Positions 10,039-19,993 of a stretch of 64,000 nucleotides of DNA are shown here, piece after piece. Under the pieces are notes generated by a model. That model saw only the letters and a program-made list of their open reading frames with translations, did not search any database and was not told the origin of the DNA. The stretch comes from Microcyclospora pomicola (lineage: Eukaryota; Ascomycota; Dothideomycetes; Capnodiales). The position numbers were made by a program, and so were the translations under genes. The stretch spans positions 297,501 through 361,500 of the forward strand of contig NHNY01000033.1 in NCBI GenBank assembly GCA_002786065.1, in the 5' to 3' direction. Positions within the stretch are counted from its first letter, which is position 1. The number at the start of each line of letters is the position of its first letter.

Positions 10039-10229
10039 GAATTCGAGCACCCGCAGAACCACGCCCAAAAGCCCTCAGACCCTCGGTGACCCCCGACCGC
10101 CAAACCCCCGTGATTGGCTCGCAACAAGCGCCGCGCTGTGATTGGTGCAGGAGTTAGCAGGACTTCGCAGGACGTTACAGGAAGTGCGGGAGGACGGGTC
10201 TACCGAGAGTCTGAGCCTGCTGAGATAAC
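10039..10229 (-). repeat. Right terminal inverted repeat
   Basis: This is the reverse-complement partner of 553-740. It starts internally with GAATTCGAGCAC, continues with AACCACGCCCAAAAGC, then TGATTGGTGCAGGAGTTAGC in the CCTGC array (10139-10182), and finishes with GTCTGAG and CTGAGATAAC at 10220-10229. Block order is the same as on the left arm, so this is a true long TIR and not a chance match. Confidence 0.8.
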
Positions 10230-10235
10230 ACGCAT
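10230..10235. repeat. Target-site duplication, right copy (ACGCAT)
   Basis: Direct copy of 547-552, immediately outside the right terminal repeat. It confirms the right boundary of the element. Confidence 0.8.
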
Positions 10236-10910
10236 GGTTGCTGACGAAACATCGGTCACGGGTCAGCGGGATGTTATCTCGACCGACAATGGTCGCTTGT
10301 ACGAGCGCTGGTCGAGGAAGAAGGAGAACGAAGTCGAGGATCGAATGCCTCGCGCTGGAGTTGTTGTCGATCAACATCATGGACGCACGCCCACCCCTCC
10401 GACAGACGCAACGATCATCCCTCAGCGATGTTACTGTCGGACGTGTCTCTCGTCGATGACTCCACGCATGTTTCGCACAGTTTGCCAGGCCCGGGCGACC
10501 GTCACGACATGTGGCAATCGTTTCACGCTGACAACGTACAGAAGTACGACATTGTTCCGAGGGCACTTCAATGTACGTGAGACAACGTGAAATCATGCAA
10601 GACATTACGCTATACCATAGTTACTATCTGACCGAGGACTGCACCATGTCGTCCAGGTCGTGTGAGAAACTCGCCGTGGAGAACAGCTTCATTTCCGGTC
10701 GATGGTGACTGTGCTCACCAAAAGGGGTCGCCACTCGTCGAAAACGACCCGTATCTCCAGCCGCCACTCCTCAATCCATTTCCAGCATCAATCTGTTCCG
10801 AAGTTTGCATCTCCAGCATGCTTCGACTTTTTCAACGGGGGGTTTCTGTCGATTCGAAGAATCACAGCTCATGTTCCCTCGCTACGCATCGGCGGCGGTG
10901 GCGGACGGAT
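10236..10910. other. Spacer between the transposon and the opsin gene
   Basis: No frame here resembles a known protein. The 3' untranslated region of the opsin gene must lie in the right part. The decamer ATGTTATCTC recurs at 10271-10280, in the same orientation as at 551-560 across the left element boundary. Confidence 0.5.
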
Positions 10911-12183
10911 TTACGCGCCCTCGTCATCGTCACCAACACGGATGGCACCCTCGTTGCTCAAGCCGTGCGACCAGAATCCGCCAATGTCGACGTTGGTCTC
11001 TGGGATGCTGGAGTGGGTGAAGAGCAACCAGGCACCGAAGACGGGCTTGGCAAGGATCTACAGAGCGCGATTAGTCAAAGACAACAGACGGGGAGTGTAG
11101 GGGGCCAACTCACGTCAAGGACGGCGTAGGCAATGATCTCCTCGTCGACACCCATCTTGCGGGAGCCGTCGGCGATACCCCAAACACTACAATCACACTG
11201 TCAGCAAGTTGCAGAGCAGATGCGCGCAGAAATGATCAGGCTTACATGGGGTAGACGGTCCAGATGACGAGCGTGAATCCACCAATGGCGGCGAAGAAGC
11301 TGCCGACCTTGCCACCCTTGGCCGAGGCAGCCTTGCGACCGTGGTAAACGAGCTGCCAGATGACCACGAGGTAGGCAATGCAGGCAATGGTGTACCAGCC
11401 CCACTTCTGAGGAGTGCCCTCGGAGCCGAAGGCGGCGAAGAGGCCGGTGAGGACCATGATAACATCGGCGACGATGGCGACAAAGATGTCGGCACCGCTG
11501 AGACCGGCGAGCAAGCTCAGGTCGAGGAGGAGGAGCGGGGTGGTGACGGTCCAGTCAACGTAGCGTGCCCAGTAGACCTGGCGGTAGATGTCCTTGGTGG
11601 TGTTCGGGACGTGCTTGTGCGAGGTCTCCTCGACGCTGTGGTGGTAGGAGACGCCGTGGCCGGTGGCCATGGCGAAGTAAGAGAGCGCGGCGAAGATGGT
11701 GATCATGGTGGTGATGATGTGGTACAGACGCTTGGACTGCGGTGCGGTCAGTGGGCGCACCAGAGCGATCTGCGGTCGTCGAGACTTACGGTGGGAATGC
11801 TCCAGGCAAGGCCGGTGAAGACGATGGAGGCGACCACCATGACAACGAATACAACCCTGGTCATGTGGTCAGCGAGCGTATTCTTTATAATGATCTCGTC
11901 GCTCGTGACGGGCTGAGCGTGATGTGCTAATCTTTCTTCTGTCGAGATACTGGACAAATGCCAGGATTGCTCTTCGAGCTGCTCATCAACGCCCCCATGG
12001 CGGTGATCGAGCAGTGACTGGGCAATACATAACATCAACTCACCAAAGAGTCCTCTGGCCGGCATCGTGAGCGTACTCGTACTCCGGCAGTGTGGGGACG
12101 ACGGTTGGGATGGGGGTGACGGAGCTGAGGGGCAGGGCCTCCTTGAGCATGGTGACCGCGGTGGCCATGGGGTCGACGATCAT
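10911..12183 (-). CDS. Fungal microbial-type rhodopsin, proton-pump type
   Basis: Five exons (12044-12183, 11790-11856, 11246-11736, 11114-11186, 10911-11057) give 305 residues, normal for fungal opsins. Phases match across all four introns (187, 53, 59 and 56 nt). Seven hydrophobic helices follow a polar N-terminus of about 45 residues. Helix C reads RYVDWTVTTPLLLLDL, placing aspartates at about 130 and 141, which correspond to bacteriorhodopsin Asp85 and Asp96. That argues for a light-driven proton pump and not a sensory or pump-dead auxiliary form. The retinal Schiff-base lysine is in ILAKPVFG (about 261). GIADGSRKMGVDEE lies in the F-G region. Product acts in the plasma or an internal membrane with retinal as cofactor. 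Start chosen at 12183; the next in-frame ATG at 12168 is equally possible. The C-terminal tail is acidic (GDDDEGA). Confidence 0.93.
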
Positions 12184-13984
12184 GATGGCGGACGACGGGT
12201 GGTGGAGGTGTGATGGGTGGTGCGGTGGATGGGAGGGAGATGGAGAGGGAAGAGAGAGAGGAGAGGCGGAGAAGAAGTGAGATGGTGGGAGAGAAGCAGC
12301 GGAAGCTCAGATCAGGCGGCAGGTCATGAAGCTTGGACGCGCCGACGATGAGCCGCCGAGAGCAGGAAGGCGCGAGGTTGCAGGTCGACGAAAGCAGGAA
12401 AGAACGCGGTGGGGCTCGATCACGCGGCGGGCGGACGTCACCTCTTCTCGAAACGGTAGATTGTAACGAATCGATGATGATCATGCTATTAACTACACCG
12501 TATCCTCAGCATTCATCCCATCCATCATCGTCGGCAAGACGACATATCACGACACAACCGACTCGAGGGAGGGAGAGGCCGACGACATTTGACGCTGTCG
12601 TCTCGGTCGCCCACGTCGTCGCATTGCGGCAGCCTCATTGGCGCCATGGCCATACCTAGCATTCGATGGCTGGGAACGCTGACGACATCATACAGATATG
12701 CCTGCGGCGGCATGGCAACCGAGAGCTCTCCCCACACTTCGACCGCGACAGCTCCCACCGCCAATCATGAACCAGGTACAAAAGTACCGGCACCACCTCA
12801 CCCCGTCCACGTATAGATCAATAGATCTCGACATCACATGTAATTACATGTCCCTCTGTAAGAAGGACCCAGAACCCCATTGATCATATCTGGTCGGGTG
12901 GTGAGTTCAGAGGGCATGGAGTCCGCTCCGTTGCCAAGCTGGCCATCCTAGTGTCGGACTGGGATGTTCCGGGGTCCTGGCGCGCCGAGTTTGATCGTCA
13001 CGATCGTCTGCAAGCTCTCTCAGACGACGAAAGAGCAGCGACACGGGTAGCCCTCGCCAACTCCCAGCGCCAGCACGAATCGCGACCGTTTGAAGCCGCA
13101 GAGATAAGAGAAAAACTCTGCTCCGTGGACGTTGGAAGTGATGCGGCCCGTGCGTCGATTGATGTTTCTCCCAAACGATACGAGCGCGTCTCCGGACGTC
13201 ATCATTTGATCACACCTACGATGCAGCTAAGAACTCTATATATCCAACCAGAATCCCTAATCGAGTTTGCCGCTTCGAGGCCTTCCGACTGATGCGCCTG
13301 CTTCCGGTGCTGCCGCCAAAACCTGCTTGTGGCTCATGCGATCTGGAGGTTGCATCGGAGACAAACCTTGTTCCTGTTTGTGCGGTGAATAGCCGGACCA
13401 CCACAGATCCCACCCTCGCCTACTAAAACTTAGGCAGTCCTGATAAAATACGATCGCGATCGTCTCGCATATAGCCCAGCCGTATATCTGTAAACGTAGC
13501 ATGTCCGGTGCGACGCCCGCGACGATTTACTTGAGCGCCGGCACTTTGACCAACCATGCGATACATCTCTGCAAAACACTGAACTGGGCGGCTGATGATG
13601 CCTTTATCCAGTGCTGCTCGAGAAATGATGACAATCAGCCAGACACACGAACAGGTCTTGAATGAAGCCCACGCAGCTCCTTGAATCAAGAATTCCCTGC
13701 TACCTCAGAAACGAAGAGTCCTGTTCTTCTGCTGCGAAGAGCACTTCGGTATAACACTACTATAGATGCAGTCGATCATTCCCCATTCTCCCCGCATCAA
13801 TTCACAGCGCTTACAACGACAGCAATCGTGATGGTCCACCTCATGCAGCCCTCTCGCCCAACTCGGATATCAGCGACTCCACCTTCATTCTCGCCAATTG
13901 CTCCTCCCGTAGCTGACAATGCTCGAAAACCACCAGCTTCACTTCTACCCCTCCGCTCTACTTCTCGCCTATGATGGAATTGTA
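12184..13984. other. 1.8-kb region without a supported gene
   Basis: This follows the opsin 5' end and contains its promoter. Short frames, the longest 113 codons at 12951-13292, show no domain, codon pattern or splice structure that I can support. Purine-rich GGAGAGGGAAGAGAGAGAGG-type sequence lies at about 12230-12270 just upstream of the opsin start. Confidence 0.4.
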
Positions 13985-14870
13985 TCAAGTGGCATCCCCG
14001 TGCCCCAACCCGACTTCGTAAAGCTGGAGCAGCATGTTCCTACCTCCCGCAAGGATCTCCGCCGACGCGTGAATCCCGTTCAGCTTTCCGGGTAGCAGGC
14101 CAACGACTCGACCTTTATACGTCAGATGCCCTAGCACCTGCGGCGACAGGAGCGGCTCGTTAGGGTACTGTCGGTGGTCTTAGTCGAGTATCGAGTACTC
14201 GTAGGTTTCATGCTCCAGTCTCGGGACCTTCCATTCGATTGCCGCGACCTTGGCTGGAGTTCCGTTGTGAATGACTTCCAGAGCGTTCGAGCGATGGCCT
14301 CGGACTTGTGATAAGTCCAGATCATTGACGAGCTGATGGTGCCAAATGAACTGTATCGCCGGTGAAGGGTTGTATGTAGTCTGCACTCCGAGAGCATCCA
14401 TAGGCGAGCGTGTGACGCGCGTTCTCGTCCAATCGTCCGCAGGAAGTTTCGGTAGTGCTGGGATCAAGCGACAGGGTCGACACATGGTACTTTCGTCGAA
14501 GACATCCGTGCATATGCTGAGGTAGCCGACTTTTTCCGACTCGTATGTATAACAGGTTGTACGTTTACACACATAGCAGTGTGTGGCTACAGTGTGGTTT
14601 GTGGCCCCAGGTTCCGACGTCTTCGCCAATATACTCTATCGTGACGGGCCTGGCCGGTGAAGTTCTTGGAATGTCGTTGCGAACCGCAAAGGATAATAAA
14701 GCCACGAAACAGATGTACCGACGGTCGTCGCCACCTAAGATGAAGTGTACCCGGTCTTGTACAATTCGCGCTTCGAGAACGACCTGAACAGGTGAATTGT
14801 GCACGGTACGGGGGTTCAGCGCTGTTGTGCCGTACGTGTATTCACAAGAAGCTGTTCGGCAGGAGCACAT
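13985..14870 (-). pseudogene. Broken kinase-like gene (family often labelled alpha-galactosidase A in fungal genomes)
   Basis: The frame 14629-14180 and its continuation to TGA at 13985 carry the pattern of a fungal protein-kinase-like family. I see LIPALPKLPADDW, then IQFIWHH, then a segment with AAIEWKVPRLEHETYEY (the usual lysine/glutamate region of the N-lobe), then LGHLTYKGRVVGLLPGKLNG, and finally LYEVGLGHGD. The frame stops right where the catalytic HGDxNxxN loop should continue. A TAA at 14180 splits the two halves. The probable N-terminus (VHFILGGDDRRYICFVALLS, 14870-14565) lies in another frame. I therefore call it a decayed or 3'-truncated copy. The family name comes from memory of frequently propagated annotation and is not an enzymatic claim. 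Confidence 0.6.
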
Positions 14871-15287
14871 ATGTAAAAGTCGAGTTCCCCCTGAGCTGGC
14901 CTCTTTTCCTGAGCAATGAAGGTCTCCACCAATCTAGAACATCGCTCTCCTACCATGACGAACGCCACGCTTGTTTGCCCAAGACAGTACTACTATGCAG
15001 ACCAGGATGAAACTTGAGGAGGCGACATTTTTGTTATAGAGCGTAGAAACCCCCTTTTGATTGGATCGGAGTCAATACCTTATCGCTATTTCTGTATCAA
15101 GTGCTATGGACAGATGTGGTGGCAGTCTACCTTCAGGCCCTGCTGTTCACCACATCGGACAGTTGCTGCGGACGAGAGTGTTTGGACGGCCGAGTGGTCA
15201 TAATTGCATACGAGATCCGGAGGAAACCATTCCACCAGCGTGCCACTCTGCGATGAAGCTCGCTACAGCGGTCGTCTCTCAAATCGT
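14871..15287. other. Spacer between kinase-like relic and sugar transporter
   Basis: No gene is supported. It contains the 3' end of the transporter transcript and the region upstream of the relic. Confidence 0.4.
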
Positions 15288-17208
15288 CTACATGTTCGTC
15301 TGCTGGGTCTGCTCAATTGCATCGATGAAATCCTCCTCATCGAGGACGCTGCCCTTCGTACCCGTCTCGGTATGTGCGACACTGCTTCCGCGGCGCGCGG
15401 CCTGCACCAGATCGGGACTTTCTTCCTTGAGCTTGGCAAAATGCTTCTCGGCTTCCCAGTTCCAGATGCTATCGCAGGCGAAGACCAGATTCATCTCTTC
15501 GAGTGTACGCTGATTGCTCTCCGGGTACAGTGCCCAGACAACGATGATGGCCAGCACGTTGACGGCGCCGAAGATGTATAATGTCTTCTCATTGAGCCGT
15601 TCAAAGATGGTCGGGAGCAGCAGGACGCACCAGCCGTTACCGATGCTCCATCCGACAACACCCCAAGCATTGCCCTTGGCCCGAATTTGGAGAGGAAAGA
15701 TCTCGGCCTGTATAATCCGTCAGCATCCATGACGTTACACTAGCAGGATAGATGGGGGACATACGGGATATAGCCACGGAACTGTAAGCCATGTTGCACC
15801 AAAGATAGCCGTGTACAAAAACACAAAGAAGACGGCGGCGCCACCAACGTGGGTCTTCGTCGCCCCCGTCGAATGCTGAGTGGCGTAAGCGAGTCCACCC
15901 GCACAGAAACACGAAACGCCTTGACCGAGAGCACCCCAGTAGAGCGTCCATCGCCTTCCGACTCGGTCCAGCGTGAAGACACAGATCAATGTAGCGAACA
16001 TATACGTGATGTCGTTCAACCCACTGACCCATTGCCGATCTTCTGGTGCGATCCCAGCGATCTCGAAGATCCTGGGACCATAGATCGTGATACCAGCGAT
16101 GCCGATCCATTCCTGGAGAATTTGCAGCCAGACCACGAGCTGCACTCTTCTGGCGGTATGCAGCTTACCCTGCTTGATACCAAAGAGCATAGCAAAGTAA
16201 CTCTGTTGTTCCGCAGTTTTACGTTCCAGCTCAACGACGTTGACGATGTCTTGGAACTCCTCCTCGGCGTATCCTTCGGCCTCTTCCCCGCGTAGACGAC
16301 CAAGGATAAAGCGTGCTTCCTCGACACGGCCTGCTTTCACCAGCCAACGGGGAGACTCAGGCATGAACCAGATCACGATGAAGAGGCCTAGAATCACGGT
16401 GAGCTTCGACTCGGCACGTTGATGTGTCGCTGCACATACCAATGAGCGGGACGATCTGAAAAGCGATGGGGAATCGCCAGATGAACCCAGAAGTGCCGTC
16501 TCCATAGAACGAAGTGCCATACTCCAGCCAATACGCAACCACGACGCCGAAGATGTTCAGCGTGAACTCCATGCTCACGAATGCGCCGCGACTTGTGTGC
16601 GAGGCAGTCTCCGTTGCCCAGACCGGCGTGACCGCGTTCAAGATCCCAGTACCGATACCGGTGAACACGCGTGCACAGAACATCCAGTTGGCGTTTTGCG
16701 CTGAGCTCTGCAATGCCGCGCCGACCATGGCCCAGAGCGTGGCGAATGCGATGGAGAAGATGCGTCCATAGCGGTCGCCAAGCCAGCCACCCCAGAATGC
16801 GCCCACGAGCGTACCAGGAAGGTAGTAGACAGCGACGATGCCACCCTGCAGCAACGGATGGTCGACGATGACCTGGCCTTGCGTTTCCGACCAATGTCCA
16901 AAGCCCATCAGCGTGGCATAGTCGCGGGTCGTATTGACTCCTCCCTGTAGAAAAAAAGTTTAGACGCGGTCAATTTCCCGGCAGGGCTAGAAGATGAGTG
17001 CATACCATGACACCTAAGGAGTGGAGAAGTCAACGACCATGATAGTGATGTTCAGGAGGTTGGGGATGCCACCTTGATCGTAACCGAAGAAGAAGATCGA
17101 TAGCCCGGCGACCAAGTTCACGGCGATGAGCAGCGCTCGCTTTTCCAAGCGGTGTTGCACGCCATGGTCTCGAAAGAACTTCGGAACCAGGTATGTGTTC
17201 TCGAGCAT
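15288..17208 (-). CDS. MFS sugar transporter (SP family) with an 8-nt microexon
   Basis: Exons 17073-17208, 17006-17013, 16440-16944, 15765-16387 and 15288-15707 encode 563 residues with 12 predicted membrane helices. Family signatures are clear: FFFGYDQG near helix 1, GGWLGDRYGR after helix 2, PESPRWL before the central loop, DRVGRRWTLYWGALGQG after helix 8, and PESNQRTLEEMN at the end of helix 12, with a long hydrophilic C-tail. The second exon is only GTGTCATG. It is flanked by introns of 59 and 61 nt with good signals, and it restores the conserved YDQGVMGGVNTTRDY segment that is otherwise lost. Substrate is unknown; the family moves monosaccharides or related compounds across the plasma membrane. 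The neighbouring lactonase-type gene on the same strand suggests uptake of a sugar that is oxidised. Confidence 0.9.
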
Positions 17209-17846
17209 GATGCTGATGTTGGAGGACTGGACGGATAACTATTATGAGAAGGACAAAAGCTCGTGGATGTTCAAGCGTCGTATATCATAGTCCTCAACGT
17301 CTAGAATTCGAACGAGAAGCAGAGATTTTGTCTTTTCCCGGTAGGTTGGACTGCTGATGCCATATATTGTACTGTAGGGGGAATTTCGCCAGGAAGCTCT
17401 TCACTGCGGGTTGTGGGGAAAGCCGGAAGAGGGAACCCGCCTGGATCCAGTATTTAGTCGGCGCCGAGGCGGGTAAATGCAGATCTGGATATAAGTGTTC
17501 GGACTCAGAGTGGTGGCATACTACTCGACAAGATTGGTGAGGGGTAGGAGTTCCACCAGTGCTCCGAAGCTCATTGCAAATATGACTGGAGTCCATACAT
17601 TGCCCGAACAGAGCTCGAGGATCGAGTGCGGATAACGACTTACGACGGACGCCTATGGTATGGGTAACTCCTGTGGTTCATGCCTCATGTAACCTCCTAG
17701 CGAAGCTCGAACATGACCATTTGCAACGACGATACCTCTCGCATGGTTGATGATGTAACAGCGCTGTGGCATGATATGGCGAGTCTTTGGATCTACGTTT
17801 GTAACCTGTGATCAAGGCGAGGTCTCATGACCACCATATGGATCAA
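17209..17846. other. Transporter upstream region
   Basis: About 640 bp between the transporter start and the 3' end of the lactonase-type gene. No coding signal seen. A weak TATA-like ATATAC element on the minus strand lies near 17280. Regulatory content is otherwise undefined. Confidence 0.4.
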
Positions 17847-18959
17847 TTAAGCCTTCTCCGTCATCTTGAACTTGTTCACAGGGCCACCTCGCACGCCAAC
17901 GTCAATCTTGAACAGACCACCAGCATAGCGTTTGCTCCATTCGTACTTCTCCGGCTCCTCCTCCGCTGCAGAGGTGATGAACAGCTCTGTGCCGACGAAC
18001 GCAGGACATGTCACGCAACGCGTTGGACACTCGATCTCCGCGACGATCTGTCCGTCAGGAGTAACGCGGAAGACCTTGCCTGTCCCGTGGCAGGCGACCC
18101 ACAAGCAGCCTTCTTCGTCTTGACAATGGCCATCGGGCACGCCGCCTTCGATGGGACAGGTGAAGATCGGCCTTGCTTGAGTCCAGTCGAGCTGTCCTGT
18201 TGAAGGGTCGTATGAGTATTGCATGATCTTTCCTGATGGGGAATCCGTGAAATTCATCGCTCGGTCATCGAAGGTCCAGGACATGCCGTTAGGTATCGTT
18301 ACTCCGGTTTTCAGCTAGAAATGTGTCAACACCCTGCTTTGTTGAACGTCCAAGACGATGGACATACTCTGTGTAGTGAAAGGTCTGCATCGAGCCGGAA
18401 GAGCACGCCTGTTGACTTGATGCTCAGTAACAATCCTGCAAACTCTTCTCGCGAACTCAAGACATTCTCAGTCCATTAGCTTGAACTCACCTTCATCGCT
18501 GACCTTATCCCCGACCACTGCCGGATCATTCATCGTCCCGACGAAATACCTCCCCTGCACATCCACCGCACCGTCATTAGACCTCAGTCGTTCTTCCATG
18601 GTTTTTCCCACTCCCGGCTTTCCCCCACCATCGTCCTCCCTCTCAGCATCCGTCCAAAACTGCTTGATCCATCGCAATTTGCCCGTGTCGCGGTTAGCAA
18701 TTCCGTATCCCGTTTTGCCACCGAACACAAATTCGCTTGAATTTCCCTCGATGTCAGCCGTCGTACCGATGCTGTAGTCGAGATCCCATTGAGTGTGCGA
18801 GTCGGGACCCTTGGCGAGATCGATGAAATGCACTTTCTTGTTCAGTATGTCGACGAATCGTAGCGAGTTGCGTGCAGCCTCGAAGAACGGTGCTTCTCCT
18901 AGACCACACTTGATGTCCAAGTAAGGCGCAGTGATCTTGTATTTCTTGATCTCAGGCAT
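17847..18959 (-). CDS. SMP-30/gluconolactonase/regucalcin-like protein
   Basis: Three exons (18491-18959, 18368-18408, 17847-18314) give 325 residues, the usual size of this six-bladed propeller family. Metal-site signatures are in order: GLGEAPFF near residue 20 (glutamate ligand), SNDGAVDVQGRYFVGTM near 130 (asparagine), IPNGMSW near 185, and PDGHCQDEEGCLWVACHG near 230 (aspartate). Such enzymes hydrolyse aldonolactones or related esters in the cytosol using a divalent metal. No signal peptide is seen (it starts MPEIKKYKIT). Introns are 82 and 53 nt, and phases match. The gene lies directly upstream of the sugar transporter on the same strand, so the two may take part in one sugar-acid pathway, which is inference from position only. 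Confidence 0.88.
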
Positions 18960-19993
18960 GATGGAGTGCTTCCGTAGGTTTTTCTCTTCTGAGTTGCGGG
19001 TTTTTGCTTCGTACAGTATCTTGTTTGACTGGGGTGGGATTGATCAAGAACATAGAACTAATGGAGACTGGGAGTCGTTTGATGACATGACGATGACGGA
19101 TCTTGCATTTTGGCGGGCACCACCTACCTTACACTTCAATGGACGATACAGGTATTTCGAAACACTCACTATATCTCTCCTCAAGGCTACTGATTACCTA
19201 TCTTGCTACATGATTCATCGCTTTTCGTGTATCTTTGGCTCACTATGTAAATGTTGTAAAAGTGAATGCACGCACGTAACAAACAATACAAGTGTGCGGT
19301 CTCGTATAAGCCGACTACACAATACAAGACAGCTAAATAGGAGAGAACTGTGATGCGTAACATTCTTGATCATCCCTCGTCGTGATGATCAAAATAAGGA
19401 TCATATAAGTTTGAGACGGTCTTGTGTTCTCGTTGCATGGTGCTGACATCCGAGACCGCTCCATATCTCGCCTGGAGTGAGTGGCTCCACGAGTGTCCTA
19501 TAAATCAGATGTTCTTGCCGTGGACCTGTCTATATGATGTCCGCATACCGATCAGCATCGTCGTGACCCAACAGACCGTCTCCCCTCGCCAATTGTCGCA
19601 GCCGCATCGTTCATAACAACGTGACACTTCCTCGTCTGGAAGTTCTGCGCCCTGTTACTATTGAGCCCGGTCCTCGTATGATCTAGGACCCGATCGTGGA
19701 GGCAATCAACGTAGCCTTTGCCTGTGTTGTATCCGATGAAGACCTGACAGTAGCAGACGGCCATGAGGCGAAGGGGTTGGCTTGATCTTCCCCCCGTTGT
19801 CCTGTAGAGCCAGCAATGGTCCATACGGGTTCAGTGGAATGTTTACAGGTAGCCACCGGATCATCGTGACACTCATGTTTCCCAGCCACGCGCCAACCCC
19901 AGTTTCAAATCTGAATATTCATCTCTGTTGTGTGAGAAGGCTACTTACGGTCGAAGCGACCGGAACAGCGTTGGCATTCAGCGTCTGCCGCAC
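18960..19993. other. 1.0-kb spacer without a supported gene
   Basis: Contains the promoter of the lactonase-type gene and the 3' region of the next gene. The stretch around 19200-19400 is AT-rich. No frame with recognisable features. Confidence 0.4.

Larger units (their letters stand above)
553..10229. mobile_element. TIR DNA transposon carrying helicase, Cys-cluster and DUF6589 genes (AcademH-like?)
   Basis: The element is about 9,677 bp. It is bounded by GTTATCTCAG at the left and its exact reverse complement at the right, inside a direct duplication of ACGCAT. Terminal inverted repeats run about 190 bp. Three genes lie inside: a RecQ-like helicase and a cysteine-cluster protein on the plus strand, and a DUF6589-type protein on the minus strand, the two inner 3' ends converging near 6250-6600. 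Subterminal 10-bp repeats occur on both arms. All three genes keep frame but carry many TAG/TAA codons, so the copy looks recently inserted and then inactivated by RIP-like mutation. From memory, AcademH transposons pair a transposase with an SF2 helicase and make 3-4 bp duplications, so that group is my best guess. KDZ (8-bp duplications), hAT (8 bp) and Starship elements (no TIR, tyrosine recombinase) fit less well. Confidence 0.85.

Noticed and set aside
553-10229. Starship-type giant element
   Set aside because: No tyrosine-recombinase captain gene is present, the ends are long inverted repeats, and the size is under 10 kb.
11341-11916. 191-codon plus-strand frame opposite the opsin gene
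   Set aside because: It is the antisense shadow of opsin exons and introns, low in complexity, with no domain.
13020-13292. Small gene at 12951-13292 and its antisense frame
   Set aside because: Both strands are open equally and neither shows a domain, a signal peptide or splice-site support.
16514-16771. Plus-strand frames opposite the sugar transporter
   Set aside because: Mirror frames of a strongly coding minus-strand gene with full family motifs.
17300-17320. tRNA-like B-box (GAATTCGAAC) near 17305
   Set aside because: No A-box, acceptor stem or anticodon arm can be folded around it.
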